Shown here: piece after piece, positions 37,801-50,820 of the stretch | Numbering within the stretch: the first letter of the stretch is position 1 | Layout: each line of letters opens with the position of its first letter | Assembly (NCBI GenBank): GCA_964019155.1 | Contig: OZ025244.1 | Span: forward strand, 38,352,545-38,416,544 | Direction of reading: 5' to 3' | Source of the DNA: Osedax fenrisi | Taxonomy: Eukaryota > Annelida > Polychaeta > Sabellida > Siboglinidae | Length of the DNA stretch: 64,000 nucleotides | Made by a program: the position numbers and the translations under genes | The notes under the pieces: model-generated | Databases searched by the model: none | Told to the model about the DNA's origin: nothing | The model's input: only the letters and a program-made list of their open reading frames with translations

Positions 37801-40800
37801 AAGCCAAGCGTTACCGGTCTTCTCGGCAGGCGTGTTGTCGAAGAATGCGTAAGATTTAGGATCATCCGCTTGTGCCTAGTAGTAGGCCATGTGGTGTGTA
37901 ATATTAAAGTAGGTCATGTGCGTGTGTAATATTAAAGTAGGTCATGTTCGTGTGTAATATTAAAGTAGGGCATGTGCGTGTGTAATATTAAAGTAGGTTA
38001 TGCGGTGTGTAATATTAAAGTAGGTTATGCGGTGTGTTATATTAAAGTAGGTCATGTTCGTGTGTTATATTAAAGTAGGTCATGTGCGTGTGTAATATTA
38101 AAGTAGGTCATGTGCGTGTGTAATATTAAAGTAGGTCATGTGCGTGTGTAATATTAAAGTAGGGCATGTCGAGTATGGCCCAACAACGTTATAGGGTTAT
38201 CGTAGTGATGAAGCCAATGGGTGTGATAACACTTCATGGGTTCAATAATACTGTTCTGCGGTGTGTTGTTTAGTATATTTTGAAGCATGACTAAATAAAA
38301 CAGTCTAGAAATTGTACAATAGAATCAATAGTTTAGAGAAAGATTATAAAATATAAATAATAAAGAACTATATACAATTATTTATAATATTTAGAAGTTG
38401 TTTTATAACTATAGTAAATAGTGCAACTAAGTTAGCACTGCTAACATAAATCACTATTTGCTAGTGATCATTATTAATATATTTACTTAGTAAATTACAA
38501 ATTATATAATAAACAATTTAGTTACATGATATGAATATTTAAATTGATGTATATATAAAATATTCTAAGAGTTATTAATACTCTAGATTCTGATTAAATT
38601 ATGAAATTAATCGTAACTATTTATACTAATATAGGTGTGATATAAATGTTTAATACAACATAAATATGTGTACTATTATAGGTGTGATGTAAATGCTTGA
38701 AGACAACAACAATATATCTACTGATATACGTGTATTATAAATTCTAAAATGACATAAATATTTATACTAATTCGCGTGCGATAAAAACATTAAAGCTGGC
38801 ATTCTACAATCGCACCAAGCACTATGGAAACCTTATCGTCTTTGTTGAGCGCGAGATCAGCGTGCGTCGGAACCATGGATCCGCTGGGGTAGACCTTAGG
38901 TACGGGGCTATCTGTGGGCTGAGGGGGTTGAGCCCCGCTTACGTTGTTCTGTTGATAGCCTGTGCCGTAGTCTATACCCCCGTTGTTGTAGTTAGGCGGG
39001 GGGTAGTTAGTGTTCTGGGGCGGTCCGTAATCGGGGTAACCTCCGTACTGAGGGGGCGGGTAGCTAGTGTTCTGGGGGTAGCCGTTCTGAGGTGGAGGTC
39101 CTCCGTAGTTTAATGGGGGAGGGCCTTGATTGAATGTGGGAGGTCCTTGATTAAATGGGGGAGGGCCTTGATTGAATGTAGGAGGGCCTTGATTAAATGG
39201 GGGAGGGCCTTGATTGAATGGGGGAGGTCCTTGATTAAATGGGGGAGGTCCTTGATTTGGGGGAGGGCCTTGATTAAATTGGGGGCCTTGGTTAGTGGGT
39301 GGGGCTTGATTAAAAGGGGTGCTATGATTAGGTGGAGGACCTTGATTTTGAGGAAATCCTTGATTCTGATTAGATCCCTGATTTGAATAAGGGCCTTGAT
39401 TTTGAGAAGGGCCTTGATTCTGATTAGGTCCCTGATTTGAAGGAGGGCCTTGATTTTGAGGAGGGCCTTGATTCTGATTAGATCCCTGATTTGAAGGAGG
39501 GCCTTGATTTTGAGGAAATCCTTGATTCTGAGTAGGTCCCTGATTTGAAGAAGGGCCTTGATTCTGATTAGGTCCTTGATTTGAAGAAGGGCCTTGATTT
39601 TGAGGAAATCCTTGATTCTGATTAGGTCCCTGATTTGAAGAAGGGCCTTGATTTTGGGGAGGTCCTTGATTCTGATTAGGTCCCTGATTTGAAGAAGGGC
39701 CTTGATTTTGGGGAGGTCCTTGATTCTGATTAGGTCCCTGATTTGAAGAAGGGCCTTGATTTTGAGGAAATCCTTGATTCTGATTAGGTCCCTGATTTGA
39801 AGAAGGGCCTTGATTTTGAGGAAATCCTTGATTCTGATTAGGTCCCTGATTTGAAGAAGGGCCTTGATTTTGAGGAAATCCTTGATTCTTATTAGGTCCC
39901 TGATTTGAAGAAGGGCCTTGATTTTGAGGAAATCCTTGATTTTGATTAGGTCCCTGATTTGAAGAAGGGCCTTGATTTTGAGGAAATCCTTGATTCTGAT
40001 TAGGTCCCTGATTTGAAGGAGGGCCTTGATTTTGAGGAAATCCTTGATTCTGATTAGGTCCCTGATTTGAAGAAGGGCCTTGATTTTGAGGAAATCCTTG
40101 ATTCTGATTAGGTCCCTGATTTGAAGAAGGGCCTTGATTTTGATGAGGTCCTTGATTTTGAGAAGGCGGGCCTTGGTTATGAATTGGTCCTTGACTTTGA
40201 GATGGACCTTGATTTTTAGAAGGGCCTTGGTTTTGAGGCATACCTTTATTTGGAGGCGGGCCTTGGTTCATAGGTCCTTGATTTGGAGGCGGGCCTTGGT
40301 TCATAGGGCCTTGATTCATAGGTCCTTGATTTGGAGGCGGGCCTTGATTCATAGGTCCTTGATTTGGAGGCGGGCCTTGATTCATAGGTCCTTGATTTGG
40401 AGGCGGGCCTTGGTTCATAGGGCCTTGATTCATAGGGCCTTGATTTGGAGGCGGGCCTTGGTTCATAGGGCCTTGATTTTGAGGAGGGCCTTGATTCATA
40501 GGGCCTTGATTTTGAGGAGGGCCTTGATTCATGGGTCCTTGATTTGGAGGAGGGCCTTGGTTCGGTGGGGGTCCGTTAAATCGGGGCGGTCCTTGATTGC
40601 GAAGGGGAAAGCCTTGGTTCGGAAATCTTTGATTGGGGCCCGGTCTAGGTCCCATTAAAGGCGGTCGTTGATTTCTGGGAGCATTTGCGCGAGGCGGTCG
40701 ATTAAAGCGAGGAGTCATGCTACGAGGCTGTTGCTGCGGCGACGGCGGGGGCTCATTGGGCGGGGTTTGGGGGCCCTTACGTCTAGGTTGGCCGGTGGGG

Positions 40801-41347
40801 GTAACACCCGCCATCCTAACTTTGGATTGCGCGGCTGGATCTTTAACGGGAGTAGTGGCACCGATTATGGGTTTATTGAAAGAGGGGCTAACATTTGGAC
40901 CCGTAACTCTTGCGGAGAACTGGGGTGGCGGGGGTCTGGGGTGGTTAGACAATAGGGGTTTGTTGGGTCTAGGTTGGGTGGCTGGGATGATGACGACGGT
41001 AGGGGCTGCCTCGGCGGCTGCCATTTTCCTGCTCTTTTGGCTGTTCTTCTTCTTCGGCAGTTCAGTTCTCAGATCCTTGTACTGTTCGTCGATTGATTTT
41101 ATTTATGCAAATATATCATCGAAAATATAAAGTTTAAATATTTGTCGCCGATAACAAACGTTATTGAAAACAACGAATAATATATATATAAATAAACATA
41201 TTTAAATATATGTATTGGAGGGTACCCTCGTTGTGAGTATAGATTACAAGATAATCTCTGGTATTCTCCTTTTAGCAGAAATTGTATATACTGTATTATA
41301 TTTTATTTCTTCTCAATAAACCATATTCAATTCTATTCAATTCAATT

Positions 41348-41390
<43 letters not shown>

Positions 41391-43680
41391 CTACATAATA
41401 ATATAATAATAATATATATAAAATATAAAATAAATATATAATAATATATATGATATATAAAAAAATATATAAAATATTATATATATATATATATATATAT
41501 AAATATATAAAAAAATATATATTATTATTATTTTTTAATTATTACTATATATATAAAGAATATGAAATGCGTGATGAACCTTAATGAGCTTGTCGACGTT
41601 GTCTTTGAATGATTTGCTGGCCGTCAGCGTGGCGTTAACGAGATGAGTTGAGGTGGCGTTCTTGAACGTAAACATCTTCAACAGTTTCGCCTTCTTCTTG
41701 ATATTGTTGTGTCCGATGAGGCAGTCGTTCATCTTACGTTTGAGGTTGGCGGTGGTGATGGAAGGAGTCAACAGCGAGGTGCCGGTGCCGGCGCGGTGCT
41801 TCACTAGCTGGGAGCCATCGGTGCCCGGGGCTAGCGGTTCTCCGCATCGGCTCTTCTCGAAGCCGGACCAACAAGTCGACTGTTTCAGGCGTCGAGCTTT
41901 CTCCTCGCTAGTCCTGTGTGTGCGCGATAATGGCGTAGTCGTTATCCATGCATACTTTATTTACACAAATATATAGTCGAAATATATAATCGAGTGTATA
42001 AAATATGAATATTTACCAACTATAACGCGTACGTGATTGAATTAATCAAAGAATAATACGAAATTAAAGCGTTTTACAGTTACTGTAACCTATTATGGAC
42101 TGGCGTTATTGTTACCGATATGATAAACACTATATAATAAGCATACCTGCGTATAGATATCATTATAGATGTCACGAGTTTGAAACTCTATGTAATACAT
42201 ATTATGTATGTGAAATTATATGTAAAGAAGTATATTTTGTTATTTAATATAATACTTTATCCTATATTGGTGATTATTTTCAACGAGTAGGCAAAATAGT
42301 AGGCAGAATAATAATTTAGAAGTGAGTAATTATTATTATACATGTATCAAAAGGTTTCGAAATATTATAAATTCAATTATTCAATTATTATTTTCTGATA
42401 TATTGCTAAATTAATATTTTATATTTTATAACTACAGTATTAAATTAGCTAATATTTGTCAATAATAAATTATCATAGATTATAATTTTAAATTAGAGAA
42501 TCACAGTTGATTTCCTATTTAATAATGCAACAAATATGGAACGGGGGATGGAAGGAAGGATAGAAGAATAGAGGGAGGGTTAATTATCTAATGAAGGGGG
42601 GGGTTTCCTAACCTAGTGTGTACAACAACAAGCAAAAAAACCACAACAACAACAACAACAACAACAACAACATATCAGCTAGGCTTACCTCTTAATATCT
42701 TCTAGTAGGGCGGGAGTGTCGTAATCGTGAAGGTAGCGCAGGTCTCCCTCAGAACTCAGTCTGTCTACTATTATGTTCAATTGCTGTAGTAGGTGCAGGT
42801 GAGTGTTGATTAAGTAAGCAGCAGAAAGGGGGCCAATATCATGTAATAATACCGCAATCAATAGAATAGTAAACATTCTATCCACTCTATAATATCATAT
42901 AGAAAATAATACTATAATACATAATACTTTAATTGAGTTATAATATTGTTAATTTTTAATTTACATTAATCCATTCATATAGGATTTTTGTCGAAATAGA
43001 TGAAAATGAATTCTATATATCTATCTATGGATTTAGATTATATAAGTCAATTAAATGCTATGATATCTTCAATTAAAATACATTAAATACAAATGTTGAG
43101 GAATGTTGATATGTTGTATTATATATATATATATATATATATGTTATTATTTTTAGTACATATTGTACATTATACTTGATCCTAATATAAATATAAATAA
43201 ATAATAATAATTTGAAAATTTGTAGCAGGTTTAACTAAATCACATCTATCATAAAGTTCCATACACTACATTCAACTGCTTAACCACTTTCTTTATATTG
43301 ATGATTGCACCTAGTTAATTGAATATACATGACAGTGTTCCACTGATACGATTTGGAAACTTAGATTCTATAACATAAGTCACATTTGAGTTTATAAAAA
43401 CAAACATATTTTCATTTATTTAAATCACTTGCCTTATTAAATTTTTCTAATGATTGTATTTATATTACAAATTCATCAATATAAAAATCTCTCTTTCATA
43501 TTATATATTCGATGTTTAAAAGTGGTTAATAATTAAGCAAGTTTTTCATTAAATTATATGAAAATTCTAATCAGTATTTATTATAATTTAAAAATAGTAA
43601 TAATTTAATTAAAATAAGATCGTTTTAGTATGTCATACTCTATTATTGATAGAATATATAATGATATGTTTCCTAATATG

Positions 43681-43735
<55 letters not shown>

Positions 43736-45087
43736 TATATAGTTTATAATATATAGTATATAGTATATATTTATATAGTATATATCATATATATTATTTT
43801 TTTTCGTATTTTTTTTCGTATTTTTTTACATATATATATTAGGGATGTAAATATTTCAAAATTATGATGTTTCGAAACTAATTAAACATTAAATTGTTAC
43901 ATACAAAATATTTTTTAAAACAAATGAAACATCAAAATAAAAAGTTTCGAATCAAATATATCAAAACATTTTTATAATAAAAATATGTTTAGAAATAAAT
44001 AAAAAAAAAGATTATAATATAGAAATATAGATTATAATTGATATCTACGAGGTATAATAAAAAAAAAATTTATTTTTCTAACAAAAAATTTTTTACAACT
44101 AGTTTATCCCAAATTTATTTGTTGTAAAAATGCTCAATAAAAGTCATTTTTTGAATAAATATATGCTATTTTTGTACTTATTGTAGCAATACTTATAATT
44201 TTATATTCATATAATGATGATAAACATATATAATATATATTTTTTTTTTATTATTCCATTGATAATTTTTTTTTTCGATTTAGAATAAATTTAAAAATTA
44301 AAATTTCCGTGGATCGATTTAATTATTTTAAAAAAAATTTATCAATATTTGTAAGGAGGTTTTATATATTACATATGCTAAAGGGCAATTTTTAGTTGTA
44401 AACATTTTTGTCTTTCATATATCTATTTTTGAATATAGTTTCGCTTTCTGAATTTTTGTCAGTTTTCAATTATTATTTTTTTATTATATCTGGAATAATT
44501 AAAAGGAGTTATTCCGAGCGAGATGGCACTTTTATATGAAGGGAACTAAAAAAATTACCAAAACGGGCTACCCTAATGTGCAGTGTTTATAATGTAAAAC
44601 TAGGTTATATATCATATAATGCTAATTATTAATATATTATATAATACTACTAATTCACAATAACACATGTGTTGTGCATTCATATTTCCTTTTATTCTCA
44701 TGTTCACTGAAAGTTAATTTCTGAGATACACATAGCATATTTTGTAGTTTTTATTTTTGTGTACTATTTTGTTGTTGTACAATTTATTATACAATCCAAA
44801 TATAAATAATATATAATTACATAACATAAGTCTTTATTCTATTCAATATGTATAATAGTTTAATTAATTTATTCTTTGATCTTTTAATAATTATAATTTA
44901 TTATTAATACTAACTTATTGATTTACATTAAATAAATAATACTTCTATATTATAGATCTTCATAATATCCTTAATATTGTTAAATAATGTACAGATTTTA
45001 CAAATAAGTAGACCACCCTTTTCCATATTAAACACATGTAAAAATCTAATTATAACTACCATTGACCTACCCTTTAATTCATATAGG

Positions 45088-45123
<36 letters not shown>

Positions 45124-48100
45124 TAATATTTTATCGGTGATACATTCTATCAATGAATACAATATATTTTGGAAATAATTCAATAATATGTTTTAAAGGG
45201 TTAAATAGTACAAGTTCATTAAGTTAAAATTTGAACAAATATGGCTCAAGTTTACGTTCGATAGATCTTATTATGAGTTCGAATTTGAGGTTCAATGGCA
45301 AGGATTTTATGTGAAGTAGCAACAACAAAATAGAAAACTACAAAATATGTGGCAGGTGTGTCTCAGAATTGACATTTCAGTGAACGCGAGAACAAAAGTA
45401 GGAAATATGAATACATGCACATGTTATTGTGAATTAGTAGTATTATATAATTTACTAATAATAATTAGTAATAATTAGATTTACATGATATATGACCTAG
45501 TTTTATATTTTGCACACTGTACACTAGGGGAGCCCGTTTTTGAAAGTTTTTCTCTATCAGTTACAGTAGGTCATACATGTCATAATAAACATATTTGGAA
45601 AGTTTCAACATCACAAAATATGTAATATTGGTAAAGCGAAGTGTACTTTAATGAAGAAATATTTCATTTATTTTACAATGTAAATTTCTATAAATAGACA
45701 TTTTTTCTTATGTATTTTATATATTTGTGCAAGTGCGCGGTGTCATAAATAAAATATTTGGCAAATACGTGTATAAATATATTATAATATTAATAAAGTA
45801 AACAATTATTTAAAAATAAAAAATTTAATTTTGTTTAAATTTTAATTAATGTAATTTATTCGATTATTTTTTTGATAAATTATTTTAATTAAGGATCAAA
45901 CTTTGTTGTGAGCCTATAATTGATATTTACGAGGTATAATAAAAAAAAAAAATTAATTTTCTGACAAAAAATTTGTTACGACTATTTTACCCCAAAATTA
46001 ATTTTTTGTTAGAATGCTCAATAAAAGATATTTTTTTAATAAATATATGCTATTTTTATAACAATACTTATAATTTTATATTCATATAATGATGATAGAC
46101 ATATAAAATATATATATTTTTTTTTATTATTCCATTGCTAATTTTTTTTTTCAATTTAGAAAAAATTTAAAAATCAAATTAAAATTTCCGTAGATCGATT
46201 TAATTATTTTTAAAAAATATTTTAAAATATTTTTTAAGGAGGTTGTTATATACTACATATGCTAATATGCAATTTTTACTTGTAAATAATTTTGTCTTTC
46301 ATATATGTGTAATTTAAATTTTTTCATAAATTTTCAATGTAAATTCCTATCTATTTTTGAATATGGTTTCGCTTTCTGAATTTTTATCAGATTTCAATTA
46401 TTATTTTTATATTATATATGTAATGATTAAAAGGAGTTATTCTGAGCGAGAGAGCAATTTTATATGAAGGGAACTAAAAAAGTTACTAAAACGGGCTCCA
46501 CTACTGTACAGTGTACACTAAGCCGGAGTGGCTCGGTAATTTTTTTTTGAAAATTGCTGCACTTTTTTTTATATTAACTAGATAACATATTAAATTGAAT
46601 ACAAAAAAAAAAAATTAAAAAAATTAATTATTGGAGGTGCGCCACCTCATTAAAGTTCAACATGAAGAGATAGGAAGTTTAACATGGAGGAGATAGGAAA
46701 TATTTGAAACTTCGATTTAACATCATTAAAAATTTTGTTTGTAGTTTTATCTGCAATTATAGTTTGAATTATATATTTTTGTATAAGATAATATTTGTAC
46801 AATATTTTTTTTCGATTTTCCAGGAAATTTCCAGGAAATTTTGGAAAAATACAAAATATTTTAATTTTAATTAAAAAAAAATTATTTATAAAAAAATATA
46901 AACATAAATATATATACATAAGTATATGAGTGTACTATTACATGAAATTAATTTTAAAACAATAATGTATAGTATAAAATATGGTTATTTATTCACTATT
47001 TTAATGTAAAAATATGATAAATTTTATATTTGAAAAAAAAAAGTTTACACACTATTACAAAAATTTTTTTTCAATCGACTGGATTAATAATAGGGTTTTT
47101 TTAAAGAATTTAAATCGTTAGAAATTTTTTAAAATATATTTTACTTTTTATCTTATTTTTTTATAAATTTTAAATTATTAGTTTGCTCTATCATTTTTTT
47201 TCTTTTGTAAATTTGTAAAAATCAAGATACAACTTATATTATAGAATTTAAAGAGCTTTGTAAAAATATAAATTATATTAATTTTAGATAAAAAAAATAT
47301 TATTAAAAAAAAAAATCCCAATTTTCCCCATATTGGTCAGAAATGCTGATATTTTTTTTATTTCTATAAATATTTAGATAGCTATATTTATAATATATAT
47401 ATTATGTTAATTTCATTATATAATATTCATTATTGAATGAGTTATGTTATAATATGTATTATAAATAAATTAATACATTCATAATTTCTATCTACAAAAT
47501 TAAACATTTTTACTAATTTTTTTTTCACAATTGTGGTCATAACTTTTTTTTAAATAAAAATTTAAAAAAACTAAGATATGACTTCTATTATAGAATTTGA
47601 TAAGCATTCCAACTATACAAATTTTATTATAATAGCATAAATATATAAAATCTCATTTTAGTACCAATATCCCATATTCGAATATCTTTATAGTTATTAT
47701 TTATACAGTAAGATTAGCCGATTATATCCATATATGTTGTTATTTGTCATTTAGTAAATGGTTTGGGGTTATATAAAATATAAAAAGGTGTATTAGTAAG
47801 AAGGTTCGTGGTTAAAGAGTATAATAAAATGAATATAAATTTGAAAATTAGTTGTTTATAAGGGTTTATAATGTAATTGTCATGTGATTTCAATATAGGT
47901 AATAGCGGTATTTTTTCTATAGAAAAATATTTATAGGTATTTTTAAAAGCTCTGGCGCACGGCGAATACTACATGTAAAAAAAAAAAAAGTATACCATTG
48001 TGACAGAAATACTCCAAACATAAAATGCTAGAAGGTGCAGCAATTTTCAACAAAAAAAGTCCGAGCCGCTCCGGCTTAGTGTACACTGTAGTGCATAGAG

Positions 48101-48505
48101 CTATTATTACACAGCTATACATGTGTAATTCGGGAACAAAGAAATATAAAAAAATATATATATATACATATATACACACACATATACATACACACATATG
48201 TATATTATTGATATACAGATTTCTTTAGAACATTTTCTTTATATAGATGATATATATATGTGTGTGTGTGTGTGTATATGTGTGCTTGTGTGTATGTATA
48301 TATGTGTGTGTGTGTGTATGTGCTTGTATGTATGTATATGTATATATATTGTTTCTTTGTCTCCGAATTACACATGTATAGCTGTGTAATAATAACATGT
48401 GTATTCATATTTCCTACTTTAGTTCTCACATTCACTGAAATGTAATTTTTGAGACACAACATATATTTTGTAGTTTTCTATTTTTGTTACCCCCAATGAT
48501 AATAC

Positions 48506-48561
<56 letters not shown>

Positions 48562-48628
48562 AATAATAGAATAAATAATAGATTAAAATAATAAATATAT
48601 ATATTTATTATTTTAATCTAATGAGTAG

Positions 48629-48665
<37 letters not shown>

Positions 48666-50785
48666 TACAGATTTATAAATTATATCAGGTGATAATATAA
48701 TTAAAAATATCTTCGTATAAACGATACATTTGTGCACGTATAAACACATTGAGAAATACGGAGAGCGGTGATGAGAGTGATAGAGTGTGTGAAGGGGTCT
48801 GACCATGGAGTTGATCTTATTGGTGCGGGAGCTATGCTTAGACGACACGCTGTAGCGGTCAAACTTGGGCGCCCCCTCTACCCCCGGGGGACATAGCTCC
48901 TTGACTAGTTGAAGGTCGTTCAGGTAGATCGAATAGTAGAATGTCTCCTCGACATACGGGTAGGCAGTCGTAATCTTCTCTAAACTGGTGGAGATAGGGA
49001 GATAGGTTAATGTGATACTGTGACTTATTATTAATGGGTGGTTTTTTTAAAATAATTTTATTAAAATATAAATATTTATCATCAAAATTATGTCATTCAA
49101 AACTAATTATAAGTTCTATAAATATGCATTATAAACATACGCCTGTAAAAAAAATGATGTGAAATATTTGAAAAATGTGCTTTTTTTCCATTTTTATGTT
49201 ATACCTAAAACCAATTTACTTTATCTACTTTTTATTATCTTATACTGATATACGAGAATCATCAAGGACTAATAGTCATAGATATGAATGTTATCTACGT
49301 AATAACAATAATTATAGTTTACACAATCTCAAAAGCTATCCGTATTCTATTATTGTGCCCTCATCTTTTACACATAACCCCGCGAGCACCAGCCCTTAAC
49401 GGGGTACACTATTCGGTATCATCTCTAGACTGGTAGTTACCGTGGCGATGGTGGTGGCTTAACGATGAGTTCAATGTGACATGTGCTATCTATTAAAATG
49501 TACTCTAGCACACGTTATCGTTCAGTGGGGATCTCAGCCTACATGTGTACGTAATGGTATATGTACGGCTTACTTCGTAATCACTAGTAATGGCTGATAA
49601 TGGCTGATAATAGTGACCGTCGTGAGGCGGTACTAACTCTTTAACAAACTCCTGTATTATTCCGTATTCCGCGAGATGTTGGTATGTGAGCAGGTAATCT
49701 TCGTAAGCCTATGAGTGAATGTGCAATAGTTACAGCGGTCTAATGTGTAATTAAGGGAGGAGGAGGAGCAGCAGCAGGAGGAGGATAAGGATGAGCTAAA
49801 GGATAAGGAGTAGAAGGGGACGCACGCTTACATTACATACATCAACATGATGTAAGTGATCGTACCTAAAGTATATGTCAGTATATAGCACCATTGCCCT
49901 TATAACTATAACTCTATTTCATATTGATCAATATGAGTTCCTTTTTAAAGCGGTATTTCGTGCCTATTTACTAACCAATTTTAATTTTTGCCTCCACAAA
50001 AAATAAGATTTTTACATAATATTATTTAGTATAATTAAATAAAAGTATAATTAAACCAGATGTATTTTATTAGATTGTTTTTCATATACAATTTAAAACA
50101 TAATAGTTATTTTTGGATTTTGCCTCCAAATTTTCCAATCCTTAAAAAAGCACTTATATTGTAAAGGCACTGAATGTTTTAGTGAATGCTTTAAAAAGTA
50201 TGAGATACTAGGTTTACATCGGAACACCCTTACATATCAAGTCATGCACATCGGAACCCCAATCAGGCAATACAGACACAATTAGGATGGTAGTGAAACC
50301 ACTCGTTTACATCAGGCACCTGACATAAGCAGTCGTTTACATCGAATGAAGGAACTAATGTAGGAGCATGTAGGACACAATTAGGTAGTCAGTGAAACCA
50401 CTCGCTGATATCGCTACAACTACTACTACGCAGTGATTACCTTATCGCTGAGTTGCGGTTCATCGTCGACTTTCAGCACTGCGGCTTGTTGAAGTTCAAA
50501 CGGAAGCGTTATCACCTGCCCGATTGCTGAAACAACGCCCGCACATGTTATAGAAATTATACACATGTGTGTGTGCTATGCGTTATAACATACATATAAT
50601 GGATACATATGATCGACGTAGTGTGATAAAAGTTGTCTCTTTATTAAATTGAAATAATTATTGATGAAACTCTATTCCCTACCATATTGTATTATTCTAT
50701 ATATATATATATTGAATAAATAGTTATATAAAGAGAAAAGAGTAATATAATAAATAATATTATATGTAGATCTGAATATACAAAA

Positions 50786-50820
<35 letters not shown>

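Larger units (their letters stand above)
45310..48490. mobile_element. outer element (M4) interrupted by nested mariner-like elements
   Basis: The left arm (AACAAAATAGAAAACTACAA ... CATTTCAGTGAACG ... GGAAATATGAATAC) is mirrored at 48395-48490 (GTATTCATATTTCC ... CATTCACTGAAATG ... TTGTAGTTTTCTATTTTTGTT). This gives inverted arms of about 95 bp. M2 copy B and the M3 element lie between them. Target duplication not resolved. Confidence 0.6.

Noticed and set aside
37428..37929. Asp-rich and Met-rich plus-strand frames
   Set aside because: Read through the (GAT)n intron repeat, antisense to exons h and i.
38862..41130. Plus-strand open frames rich in Arg/Trp/Leu or Ile
   Set aside because: Shadows of the minus-strand NQGP exon, periodic with its 33/54-bp repeats.
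42689..42885. 66-codon minus frame with a signal-peptide-like start (MDRMFTILLIAVLLHDIG)
   Set aside because: The hydrophobic start coincides with a pyrimidine tract ending in CTACTACAG. The phase-matched acceptor at 42784 explains the coding part better, though a signal-peptide start cannot be excluded.
48025..48462. Several Cys/Val/Tyr-rich small frames
   Set aside because: Translate CA/GT/TA microsatellites within a palindrome.
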